Of a stretch of 64,000 bases of DNA, positions 35,641 through 43,833 are shown in pieces. The stretch is taken from assembly GCF_001411495.1 (NCBI RefSeq), contig NZ_CP012982.1:682001-746000 (forward strand). The letters run 5' to 3'. Position 1 is the first letter of the stretch, and every line of letters starts with the position of its first letter. This DNA is from Burkholderia cepacia ATCC 25416 (GTDB lineage: Bacteria > Pseudomonadota > Gammaproteobacteria > Burkholderiales > Burkholderiaceae). Made by a program: the position numbers and the translations under genes. Below the pieces are notes generated by a model. The model saw only the letters and a program-made list of their open reading frames with translations, was not told the origin of the DNA and searched no databases.

Positions 35641-35822
35641 CCGCGCGCGGACTGCCGCGGGCCGGCCGCTCTGTGCAATCCCGCATGGACGCGCGCCGGC
35701 CGAACAGGGATCATTCGGGAAATCCGGGCCCGCACGCCCGCGAAACCGGTACACTCGGCGCCGGGCGCGCGCCGGATCGGCATTCGGCGGCGGGCCGCCG
35801 CCGACTCTGGAACCGTGATCCC

Positions 35823-36518
35823 ATGACCACACCGATCTATCAGGAAATCAAGGACTTCATCCTCGCGCGCATTCATGCCGGCGAATGGGCGAAAGGCGAC
35901 CAGGTGCCATCGGAGAACGAACTCGCGCGCGAATTCAACGTCGCGCGGATGACCGTGAACCGCGCACTGCGCGAACTGACCGCCGAGCAGGTGCTCACGC
36001 GCACGCGCGGCTCCGGCACGTACGTCGCGTCGCCGAAGTACGAATCGACGCTCGTCGCGATCCGCAGCATCTCGGACGAAGTCGCCGCGCGCGGCCACGG
36101 CTATCGCGCGCAGGTGCTGCTGGTCGGCGCGGCCGTTGCCGACGCGAAGCTCGCCGACGAACTGCAGCTCGACACCGGCAGCCCGATCTTCCATTCACGC
36201 GTGCTGCACTTCGAGAACGACACGCCCGTGCAGCTCGAGGAACGCTGGGTCAATCCGGCCTGCGCGCCCGAATACGCGTTGCAGGACTTCACGACGACGA
36301 CGCCGAACCAGTACCTGACGCGCGTCGCGCCGCTGCAGCGCGTCGAATACCGGATCGAGGCCGCGATGCCCGACGCCGAAACACGCCGCCACCTGACGAT
36401 GGACGACCGCGAGCCGTGCCTGCTGCTGCATCGACGCACGTGGTCGCAAGGGATGGTCGCGTCGGTCGCCAACCTGTGGCACCCGGGCAGCCGCTATCGC
36501 TTCACCGGGCATTTCTGA
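35823..36518 (+). CDS. hutC: GntR-family repressor, HutC type
   Basis: The 231-aa protein has a GntR winged helix (about residues 5-72: GEWAKGDQVPSENELAREFN and VNRALRELTAEQVLTRTRGSGTYV) and a UbiC-like effector domain (about 90-228) with VAPLQRVEYRIEAAMPD and LLLHRRTWSQGMV...SRYRF typical of histidine-utilisation repressors that sense urocanate. No hut catabolic gene is in the window, so it may be a second, dispersed copy. A matching palindrome lies upstream of hisJ. Confidence 0.88.
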   Translation: MTTPIYQEIKDFILARIHAGEWAKGDQVPSENELAREFNVARMTVNRALRELTAEQVLTRTRGSGTYVASPKYESTLVAIRSISDEVAARGHGYRAQVLLVGAAVADAKLADELQLDTGSPIFHSRVLHFENDTPVQLEERWVNPACAPEYALQDFTTTTPNQYLTRVAPLQRVEYRIEAAMPDAETRRHLTMDDREPCLLLHRRTWSQGMVASVANLWHPGSRYRFTGHF

Positions 36519-36533
36519 CGTCGACGCGCGGGC

Positions 36534-37775
36534 TCACCGCGCGCCCGGCCGTCCCCGGCGCTCGATCGCACTGACGGCCAGCGTCAGGCCTTCGTCCCGC
36601 GCGATGCGTGCGCCGAGTTCCGTTGCGCGCGCCTTCGTGTCGCCGCGCTCCGCGAACGCAATGGCCCGCGCAAGCGCGGCGGCGTCCACGCGCCGCCCCG
36701 CGACCGGCGCATCCGCGACGCCGAGCCGCTGCAGCCGGTTCGCCCAGAAGAACTGATCGCCCGCGAACGGCACGACGACGGACGGAATGCCGGCCCGCGC
36801 AGCCGAATGCGTGGTGCCCGACCCGCCATGATGGATCGCCATCGACACACGCGGGAACAGCCGGTCATGCGGCGTATCGCCGATCACATGAACGTGCGCG
36901 GGCAGCATCGACGCGTCGATACCGCTCCAGCCCGGATGGAACAGCGCACGCCGGCCGGCGAGCGCGCGCACGAGCGCATCGGCCATCCCGGCGCGATCGA
37001 AACCGGCCATGCTGCCGAAACCGATGTACACGGGGGGATCGCCCGCGTCGAGAAACGCCGCGAGATCAGGCGGCGGTTCCCATTCACGGGCATCGATTCG
37101 CCACTGGCCGCAAGCCAGCGCCTGCGACGGCCAGTCGGCCGGGCCCGACAGCAGTGCCGGCGACACGCCGTACAGCATCGGGTGATCGGTCCACACCCGC
37201 CTGCGCGGCGGCAACCCGCACACGCTCGCGCGCGCCGCGTTCGTCGACTGCCTGAACGCCTGCCACAACAGCGCGTTCACGAACCGGTGGCTCGCGCGGT
37301 TCAGCCAGCGCGGCACCTTCTGCGGCGGCAGGAACGGCGATGCGAATGCCGCGGTGGGCGTAATCGGGATCATGCCGGCGCCGATCGCCGGCACGCCGCG
37401 ATACTCGGCAACCGACAAGCCGACGAACGATACGAGCCCCGACACGAGGATCGCATCGCACCCGGCCGACGCATCCGCGACCTGCCGCATCCACGCGGCC
37501 GTGTTCGCGTTGGCGATCGCCGCGAGCGCCTTCGACGTGTCGTTGAAGCCGCCGCGCCCGCGCACCGCATCGGCCAATGCGCCCTCCGGCGCAATCGCAC
37601 GGCGGATATCGCCGGACAACGCCGCCGACGGCACGCCGAGCACGGCGGCCGAGCCGAGCGTCGCCGCGTCGGCCAGCAGCCGGACGTCATGGCCGGCATC
37701 GATCAGCGCACGGCCGAGCGCCGCGAGCGGGCGCGTGTCGCCTTCGGTGCCGTAGGTGGCGATGACGAGTTTCAT
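36534..37775 (-). CDS. GT1-family glycosyltransferase (UGT/rhamnosyltransferase-like)
   Basis: The 413-aa protein has the two-domain GT-B fold: an N-terminal acceptor domain opening with MKLVIATYGTEGDTRPLAALG, typical of glycosyltransferases acting on lipids or natural products, and a C-terminal donor domain with IHHGGSGTTHSAARAGIPSV and VVPFAGDQFFWANRL. It transfers a sugar from a nucleotide donor to an unidentified acceptor. AAGGAGTC precedes the ATG. It is divergent from a TetR gene over an inverted-repeat operator, so the TetR probably represses it. Confidence 0.92.
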   Translation of the reverse strand: MKLVIATYGTEGDTRPLAALGRALIDAGHDVRLLADAATLGSAAVLGVPSAALSGDIRRAIAPEGALADAVRGRGGFNDTSKALAAIANANTAAWMRQVADASAGCDAILVSGLVSFVGLSVAEYRGVPAIGAGMIPITPTAAFASPFLPPQKVPRWLNRASHRFVNALLWQAFRQSTNAARASVCGLPPRRRVWTDHPMLYGVSPALLSGPADWPSQALACGQWRIDAREWEPPPDLAAFLDAGDPPVYIGFGSMAGFDRAGMADALVRALAGRRALFHPGWSGIDASMLPAHVHVIGDTPHDRLFPRVSMAIHHGGSGTTHSAARAGIPSVVVPFAGDQFFWANRLQRLGVADAPVAGRRVDAAALARAIAFAERGDTKARATELGARIARDEGLTLAVSAIERRGRPGAR

Positions 37776-37813
37776 GCGTGACTCCTTGCGCCCGACGGAG
37801 GCAGGTGGATTCA

Positions 37814-37855
37814 TAAAAGTGCACGTCGTATACTAATGCAATTCGTACACTTTTA
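37814..37855. promoter_or_regulatory. Inverted-repeat operator between glycosyltransferase and TetR gene
   Basis: TAAAAGTGCACG and CGTACACTTTTA are complementary at 11 of 12 positions, separated by 18 bases that contain TATACT. The arrangement in a divergent promoter is typical of TetR-controlled pairs; the arms may be two operators or one long one. Confidence 0.65.
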
Positions 37856-37869
37856 TCCGATCCCTCGCC

Positions 37870-38490
37870 ATGCCGACTCCGACCGACGATCCGGGCCGCC
37901 GCGCGCGCAAGCGCATCCAGATGCTCGCGCACCTCGCCGCCACCGGCGCACGCCTGTTCGACGCGCACGGTTACGATGCCGTCACGATGGAGCAGATCGC
38001 CGCGCAGGCCGATGTCGCGAAGCGCACGCTGTACAACCACTTTGCGACGAAGGAAGCCGTGCTCGCGCACTGGCTCGAAGGTGAACTCGCGCGCGATCTC
38101 GCCCATCTGCAGCGCGATGTCGCGCGGCGCAAGACGTTCGTGTCGCGCATCGGCTGCGTGCTCGATGCATCGGCCGCGTGGTGCGAGCAGCATCCCGCGT
38201 ACCTGCTCGCGTATCTGCGCCATCGCTTCCTGAGCATCGGCGTGGCCGAACCGGAAAGCGGCAACGAGAGCGGCAGCGATATCGCGCTCGTGTGGCAGCA
38301 GCTGATCGCAGCCGGGCAGCAATCAGGCGAACTGAACGGCACGCTGCGGGCCGACCAGCTCGCGACGTGGTTCCATCACCTCTATCTCGCGGCGATGCTG
38401 CGCTGGCTGACCGTGCCGGGCCTGTCGCTGAAACGGGAGTTCCAGGCGGTCGCGAAGCTGTTTGTCGAAGGCGCGGAAGCGAAACGCTGA
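37870..38490 (+). CDS. TetR-family transcriptional regulator
   Basis: The 206-aa protein has the N-terminal HTH (about residues 14-62: GARLFDAHGYDAVTMEQIAAQ, then VAKRTLYNHFATKEAVLAHW) and a helical ligand-binding domain. It likely represses itself and the divergent glycosyltransferase. The ATG has only a weak Shine-Dalgarno. The ligand is unknown. Confidence 0.92.
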   Translation: MPTPTDDPGRRARKRIQMLAHLAATGARLFDAHGYDAVTMEQIAAQADVAKRTLYNHFATKEAVLAHWLEGELARDLAHLQRDVARRKTFVSRIGCVLDASAAWCEQHPAYLLAYLRHRFLSIGVAEPESGNESGSDIALVWQQLIAAGQQSGELNGTLRADQLATWFHHLYLAAMLRWLTVPGLSLKREFQAVAKLFVEGAEAKR

Positions 38491-38740
38491 ACGGCGCCGG
38501 TGATGCATCGAGCGACGCAGAACCGGCCAGCGCAGCGCATCCGGTGAATACGGTGCGATAGCCGCGTCGCGCGGCGCATATGCATTTTTACGACGAACGC
38601 ATGCATCGCATGCCAAATTTCCCGCGCGGCAGTATGCTGGCGACGTACGGCTGCGCACGACGCCTCGGGTAATCCCTGTATCGGCACATCGTCGCGCGGC
38701 CGTCGCGACCGCAATCATGCGTTGCAAGGAGGGATTCGTG

Positions 38741-39094
38741 ATGGCAACCACGCATCAGCACTTCCACCTCGAACTACGGCACGCCACCGCGCCGACCTAT
38801 TTCATCAGCTACCTGTTTCCCGCCTTGCTGTTCGTCTACGAACTGCTGCGCGTCGGCCAATGGATCCGCGATCACGGGATGCAGTTCGGCGCGTTCAAGC
38901 AGATGGGTTACGAGTATCTGCTGATGCTGCTGTTCGTCGGGCTGCAGATCCTCGTCGAGGCGATCTTCCTGCTCGGCGCCGCGATGCGCCGCGACAATCG
39001 CGACTTCGAGCACCGGCTGCCGAACGTGATCCTCGGGATCGGCTGTTCGATCGCGTTGCTCGCGATCGACCTCGCGATCCAGCTCGCCTTCTGA
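38741..39094 (+). CDS. Membrane protein of unknown function (117 aa)
   Basis: Three hydrophobic segments are visible: YFISYLFPALLFVYELL (about residues 20-36), YLLMLLFVGLQILVEAIFLL (about 58-78) and VILGIGCSIALLAIDLAIQLAF at the C-terminus. The charged loops contain RRDNRDFEHR. AAGGAGGG precedes the start; a GTG directly upstream is an alternative. I recognise no family. It is between the TetR gene and a convergent hydrolase. Confidence 0.75.
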   Translation: MATTHQHFHLELRHATAPTYFISYLFPALLFVYELLRVGQWIRDHGMQFGAFKQMGYEYLLMLLFVGLQILVEAIFLLGAAMRRDNRDFEHRLPNVILGIGCSIALLAIDLAIQLAF

Positions 39095-39131
39095 GGGCCG
39101 GCGGGCCCGCGCCCGCCGACGGCAGCCGCGC

Positions 39132-39977
39132 TCAGGCGAGCGCGTCGCGCAGGAACGTCGCGATGGCGGCCAGCACGTCGTCGGTCCGCTCGCGGTGCGG
39201 CATGTGCCCGCATCGGCCGAGCAACAGATACGACGACGGCCCCGCGACGCGCGCGGCGATCCGCTTCGGATGCACGTCGGATCCGTATTCGTCGTCTTCG
39301 CCGTGAATCGCGAGCGTCGCGCATTGCACGCGCGGCAGATCGTCGTCGAGACTCCAGTGGCGAAACGCGGGCGACAGCCACGTGTCGACCCACGCGCGCA
39401 GCACCCATTCGGCCTTGTCGCCGTGATAACGCGCGAGCCGGTCGAGCTGGCCCGGCTCGTCGAACTGCTGCCCCGCGTCGCGAATGCCGGCCAGCGTGCG
39501 ATCCTCGACGAACGCCTGCGCGGCGATCGTCACGAGCGCACGGCAACGCGCCGGATAGGCGGCGGCACACCCGACCGCCATCCCGCCGCCGACGCTGTGC
39601 CCCAACGCGACGAACGCGTCGACATCGAGTTGGTCGAGCAATGCCGCGAACGCATGATCGGCCTCGTCGCGCACGAACGTCGTGCCGAGCTTCCCCGGGT
39701 GCCGATCCGAACGGCCGAAACCGAGGCGGTCGTAGGCGATCACGTCGCGCTGCGTGGCGCTCGCGAGCTGCGCGGGGAAGTCGCGCCACAGGTCGACGCA
39801 GCCGAGCGAATCGTGCAGCAGCACGATCGGTGCGGCCGGCTTAGGTGCGGCCGGCATAGGTGCGGCCGGCTCGCCCGTACCCGCTGCCCGTTGCGCCGGG
39901 CCGCCGCGCCAGCGTTTCGCAAAGAGGCGCCCTTGCGGCGTCTCGACGGTTGTCTCCTCGATCGGAATGTCGGTCAT
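39132..39977 (-). CDS. Alpha/beta-hydrolase fold protein
   Basis: The 281-aa protein has the fold's hallmarks: VLLHDSLGCVDLWRDFPAQL (oxyanion-hole region near residue 56), the nucleophile elbow ALGHSVGGGMAVG (Ser about 124) and a late GRCGHMPHRER with the catalytic His. Substrate unknown. The N-terminal tail carries a short repeat, PAAPMPAAPKPAAP, encoded by three tandem 15-bp units (39829-39873), which marks a low-complexity linker that could vary in length between strains. Confidence 0.9.
   Translation of the reverse strand: MTDIPIEETTVETPQGRLFAKRWRGGPAQRAAGTGEPAAPMPAAPKPAAPIVLLHDSLGCVDLWRDFPAQLASATQRDVIAYDRLGFGRSDRHPGKLGTTFVRDEADHAFAALLDQLDVDAFVALGHSVGGGMAVGCAAAYPARCRALVTIAAQAFVEDRTLAGIRDAGQQFDEPGQLDRLARYHGDKAEWVLRAWVDTWLSPAFRHWSLDDDLPRVQCATLAIHGEDDEYGSDVHPKRIAARVAGPSSYLLLGRCGHMPHRERTDDVLAAIATFLRDALA
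39829..39873. repeat. Three tandem 15-bp units within the hydrolase gene
   Basis: GGTGCGGCCGGC followed by TTA, ATA or TCG repeats three times in frame. It encodes PAAP(K/M) units. Length variation would keep the reading frame. Confidence 0.7.
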
Positions 39978-40086
39978 GTGCCTGTCGTCTGCATGAAAGC
40001 GGCCGCACCTCGGCGGCCTTGCCGGATCCGGTGATGTTGGCCCGCGCCCGCGCACAGCGTCAAGCAAGCCCCCACCGCCCGCGCGT

Positions 40087-41004
40087 TCATTCGGGCTGCG
40101 GCGGCAGATACTCCATCTGCGCCTCGTCGTACAGCCGGTAGATCAGCGCCTGCATCGCGCGGATGTCCTCCGATTCGTCGAGCATCCGCATGCTCATGAT
40201 GATCGGCGACACGAGGTTCGGATCGTCGAGCGGCTTGTAGCTGATGTCGTCGCGCTTCAGCCCGTACACGCTGTGCGGCACCACCGACACGCCCTCGCCC
40301 ATCGCGACGAGGCCGAGCGCGATCTGCAGTTCGCGCGTCTCGTAGATCTTGCGCGGCTGCAGCGCGCGATCGTGAAAGGCCGCGAGCACCTGGTCCGCAT
40401 AACTCGGGCGCGGCGCCTTCGGAAAGATGATCAGCGTGTCGTTCACGAGATCGTGCAGCGACAGCACGGGCTTCGCGCTGTCGAGCACATGGCCGACCGG
40501 CAGCGCGACGATCATCCGCTCCTCGCGCAGCACGACGCGTCGCACGCTCGGGTCCTCGTGACGGATGCGCCCGAACCCGACGTCGATGCGCCCTTCCTTC
40601 AGCGCCTTGATCTGGTCCATCGTCGACATCTCGTGCAGGCTCAGCTCGACGGCCGGATACTCGCTGCGAAAGCGCCGGATGATCTTCGGCAGCATCCCGT
40701 ACAGCGTCGAGCCGACGAAGCCGACCGACATGCTGCGTTCGATCTTGCCGACCCGCTTCGTCATCGATTCGAGCTCGGTCGTCTGTGCGAGCAGCTGCAC
40801 CGCGTGCGAATAGAAGAAGCGCCCCGCGTCGGTCAGCTTCAGCGGCCGCGCGTTGCGCTCGAACAGCGGCACGCCGAGCGCTTCCTCGAGCTGCTGGATC
40901 TGCCGGCTCAGCGGCGGCTGCGCGATATGCAGCCGTTCGGCCGCCCGCGTGAAATTCCGCTCCTCGGCAACCGCGACGAAGTAGCGGAGGTGTCTCAACT
41001 CCAT
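40087..41004 (-). CDS. LysR-family regulator, CatR/BenM-like subgroup
   Basis: The 305-aa protein starts MELRHLRYFVAVAEERNFTR and has the HTH AERLHIAQPPLSRQIQQLEE of the CatR/BenM/CbnR group. An effector domain with SVGFVGSTLYGMLPKIIRRF and VGFGRI follows. That group activates aromatic-ring catabolic operons with muconate-type inducers, but no catabolic gene is adjacent here. It lies downstream of DUF3717 on the same strand. Confidence 0.9.
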   Translation of the reverse strand: MELRHLRYFVAVAEERNFTRAAERLHIAQPPLSRQIQQLEEALGVPLFERNARPLKLTDAGRFFYSHAVQLLAQTTELESMTKRVGKIERSMSVGFVGSTLYGMLPKIIRRFRSEYPAVELSLHEMSTMDQIKALKEGRIDVGFGRIRHEDPSVRRVVLREERMIVALPVGHVLDSAKPVLSLHDLVNDTLIIFPKAPRPSYADQVLAAFHDRALQPRKIYETRELQIALGLVAMGEGVSVVPHSVYGLKRDDISYKPLDDPNLVSPIIMSMRMLDESEDIRAMQALIYRLYDEAQMEYLPPQPE

Positions 41005-41119
41005 GTTCGATGTCTCCCGGACAGCGATCCGGCGGTCAACCCTGGCCGGACGATGTCGTCACGATACCGCAGGCGGCACAATTCGCCACACGCGGCCCCG
41101 GCGCCGTGCCGCCCAAAGC

Positions 41120-41147
41120 AAAACGGGAAGCCCGCGAGCTTCCCGTT
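41120..41147 (-). terminator. Rho-independent terminator of the DUF3717 gene
   Basis: On the minus strand a 10-bp stem (AACGGGAAGC paired with GCTTCCCGTT, loop of six) ends in TTTT. It is about 45 bp past the DUF3717 stop. The same stem sequence recurs after lysP. Confidence 0.8.
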
Positions 41148-41189
41148 GCCTGATCGGCGCCGCGGCACGGCGGCGTCACGCGCCGTCCG

Positions 41190-41435
41190 TCACACCTCGG
41201 TCGCGTAGAGCGCGTCGCGCTGCGCGTCGCTCAGCGAGTCGAGCGGCACGTCCGGCAGCTGGTAGCAGATCATCGTGCCGTACAGCTCCGCGAGGCAATT
41301 GCTGCCGGCGTCGAGCGCGTAGTCGTCCTCGCCGTCGGGCGCCGGCGGGTACACTTCGCGCCACGCGTTGATCGCGGCTTCGATTCGCACGATGGAAACG
41401 GGTCCGGCCTTCCGCTCGGCGGGTGATGCGCTCAT
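41190..41435 (-). CDS. DUF3717 protein (81 aa)
   Basis: The product has IVRIEAAINAWREVYPPAPDG followed by LAELYGTMICYQLPDVPLDS and LSDAQRDALYA. This is the DUF3717 pattern found in Burkholderia and relatives, often encoded near other housekeeping genes. AGAGGAA precedes the ATG. Function unknown. It has its own terminator, so it is probably monocistronic. Confidence 0.82.
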   Translation of the reverse strand: MSASPAERKAGPVSIVRIEAAINAWREVYPPAPDGEDDYALDAGSNCLAELYGTMICYQLPDVPLDSLSDAQRDALYATEV

Positions 41436-41632
41436 GGATTCCTCTGGGTTGCGCGCTCCGCGGGCCGTATCGGCCCGGATGGAACGATGAAAACGCCGGG
41501 CATCTCGCCGGCCGCCGCACCGCGCGCGCGCCGGATGCCGATCCGCGCTGCGCGCCCCGCGCCGGCCGGGCCATGGCCCGGTAGGGTCGGGCAATATAAC
41601 CGGCTTTGACCCCGTGCAGGCAAAAGCCGGGC

Positions 41633-41664
41633 AAAAAAAACGGGAAGCGCGCGGCTTCCCGTTT
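41633..41664 (-). terminator. Rho-independent terminator of lysP
   Basis: On the minus strand an 11-bp stem (AAACGGGAAGC paired with GCTTCCCGTTT, 5-base loop) is followed by eight T. It lies 36 bp beyond the lysP stop. The stem is nearly identical to the terminator at 41120-41147. Confidence 0.9.
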
Positions 41665-41699
41665 CGTCGCATGCCGCGCGGCTGTACGCCGCGCCCGCG

Positions 41700-43235
41700 T
41701 CAACCCGCGGTTTCGCGGTTCGCCACCGGCTGCCGCTGCGCGCCGCGGCTCGCGGCGATCCACGGCGCGATTTCCATGTCCTCGTAGCGCACGAAACGGC
41801 TCTTCTTCAGGAACCGGAAGCCGAGCCACACGACGAGGAACAGCGGAATGCCGATATAGGTCGCGGCCACGCCGGCCCAGTCGATCCGGTTCGCGAGGAA
41901 CGCCTGATAGTCCTGCCCGAGCGCGATCACTAGGCACAGCACGAATGCGAACAGCGGGCCGAACGGGAACCACTTCGACTGGTACGGCAGCTGGTCGAGC
42001 GCGTAGCCCTGCTTCACGTACCCCTTGCGGAACCGGTAGTGGCTGACCGCGATGCCGAGCCATGCGATGAAGCCCGTCATCCCCGACGTGTTCAGCAGCC
42101 ACAGGTACACGGTCTTGTCGCCGTACAGCGACGTGAAGAAGCACAGCGCGCCGACGGCCGTCGTCGCGTACAGCGCGTTGCGCGGCACGCCGCCGCGCGA
42201 CAGCTTCGCGAAGATCCTCGGCGCACGGCCTTCGGTCGCGAGGTTGTAGAGCATCCGCGTGGACGCGTACATGCCCGAGTTGCCGGCCGACAGCACGGCC
42301 GTCAGGATCACCGCGTTCATCACGCCGGCCGCGAATGCGAGGCCCGCGTGGCGGAACACGAGCGTGAACGGGCTCACGCCGATGTCGGTCACGTCCGTCT
42401 TCAGCAGGTTCGGGTCGGTATAGGGAATCAGCACGCCGATCACGAAGATCGCGAACACGTAGAACAGCAGGATCCGCCAGAATACCTGGCGCACCGCGCG
42501 CGGGATCGTCGTGCGCGGGTTTTCCGATTCGCCGGCCGCGACGCCGATCAGCTCGGTGCCCTGGAACGAGAAGCCGGCGATCATCGCGACGCCCATCAAC
42601 GCCGGCAGGCCGCCCGCGAACGGCGCGTCGCCGATCGTCAGGTTGCCCCAGCCGTTGCCCGGCGCGCCCTTCAGAATGCCGAAGATCATCAGCAGGCCGA
42701 CGCCGATGAACGCGACCACGGTGACGACCTTGATCAGCGCGAACCAGTATTCGGCCTCACCGAAGCCGCGCACGGTCAGCGCGTTGAGCAGGAACATCAC
42801 GCCGAGGAACGCCGCGCTCCACCACACGCCCGGGACGTCCGGAAACCAGTAATGCATCACGAGCTGCGCGGCGACGAGCTCCACCGCGATCGTCACGGCC
42901 CAGTTGTACCAGTAGTTCCAGCCGAGCGCGAAACCGAAGCCCTCGTCCACGTATTTCGCGCCGTAGGTCGCGAACGAGCCCGACACCGGCATGAACGCGG
43001 CCATTTCGCCGAGGCTCGTCATCAGGAAATAGACCATCAGGCCGATCAGCATGTACGCGACCATCGCGCCGCCGGGGCCGGCCTGCGAGATCGACGCGCC
43101 GGACGCGACGAACAGGCCCGTGCCGATCGAGCCGCCGATGGCGATCATCGTCAGGTGGCGCGCCTTCAGCGCGCGATGAAGCTTGGGTGGGTTCGCGGAC
43201 GAACCGGGTTGGTCGGATTTCGGAAGTGCGGACAT
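41700..43235 (-). CDS. lysP: Amino-acid permease, LysP-like (lysine-specific APC family)
   Basis: The 511-aa transporter has about 12 helices. After a short cytoplasmic tail comes HLTMIAIGGSIGTGLFVASG, the APC signature, then GEMAAFMPVSGSFATYGAKY. EGFGFALGWNYWYNWAVTIA and GFSFQGTELIGVAAGESENP are typical of lysine/basic amino-acid permeases of the LysP type. It imports the amino acid with protons. The start ATG has a weak Shine-Dalgarno. A strong terminator follows. Confidence 0.93.
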   Translation of the reverse strand: MSALPKSDQPGSSANPPKLHRALKARHLTMIAIGGSIGTGLFVASGASISQAGPGGAMVAYMLIGLMVYFLMTSLGEMAAFMPVSGSFATYGAKYVDEGFGFALGWNYWYNWAVTIAVELVAAQLVMHYWFPDVPGVWWSAAFLGVMFLLNALTVRGFGEAEYWFALIKVVTVVAFIGVGLLMIFGILKGAPGNGWGNLTIGDAPFAGGLPALMGVAMIAGFSFQGTELIGVAAGESENPRTTIPRAVRQVFWRILLFYVFAIFVIGVLIPYTDPNLLKTDVTDIGVSPFTLVFRHAGLAFAAGVMNAVILTAVLSAGNSGMYASTRMLYNLATEGRAPRIFAKLSRGGVPRNALYATTAVGALCFFTSLYGDKTVYLWLLNTSGMTGFIAWLGIAVSHYRFRKGYVKQGYALDQLPYQSKWFPFGPLFAFVLCLVIALGQDYQAFLANRIDWAGVAATYIGIPLFLVVWLGFRFLKKSRFVRYEDMEIAPWIAASRGAQRQPVANRETAG

Positions 43236-43833
43236 AAACGAGACGAACGTTGAGCGGGCCGGCATCCGTAGCCGGCGCATGCGGAATCGGAGCGCGGGGC
43301 GCGTCCTGCGATGCATTCGATGCGGCCCCGATACGCGTTGCGCGGCGGGCGCCTGCGGCGAAGCGCGGATTCTACCTGATTCGTCACGGGGACAGCTCGG
43401 GTGCCGCCGCCCGCGGCCGCTCCGGAGATTTCGCAGAATCAAGGGGTTGGCCGCGTCGCGACCGGGTCAGGCCGGGCCGTCGCCGCGCTCCGGTGCAAAA
43501 AACCTGCACTCCGGGCGGTCATCCCGTTTTCCTCTCCCAGGTGTTTCTCCACTGCCTTGTCGCAATCCGCCAGCTACCACGCCGGCATACATAATCGCCG
43601 GGTAATCACGGGATTATTCAGACAAAATGACCGATATCGGCAATTGATTCAAATCAAATCACTCGCACCTAAAGCGGTAACGATGCGTAACCGTTTTGAA
43701 TCACCGCCCCGGCATGCATGTTTTGCATGCGCACACGAATGTCTGGAATTCGCGAGATAATGCGGCCCGATTCGAAATCAACAGCGAGCGGAATCGCCAA
43801 CGACGCGAAATCCGCCGCCCGCCACCCTCGAGG
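43236..43833. other. 598-bp intergenic region between lysP and the diguanylate cyclase gene
   Basis: The two genes are divergent. The right half (about 43590-43760) is much more A/T-rich than the surroundings and probably holds both promoters. I see no credible gene: open frames lack Shine-Dalgarno sites and family similarity. No tRNA-like fold was noticed. Confidence 0.5.

Noticed and set aside
43236..43833. Possible small gene in the 598-bp gap before the diguanylate cyclase
   Set aside because: Open frames lack Shine-Dalgarno sites and similarity, and one is just the in-frame upstream extension of the cyclase.
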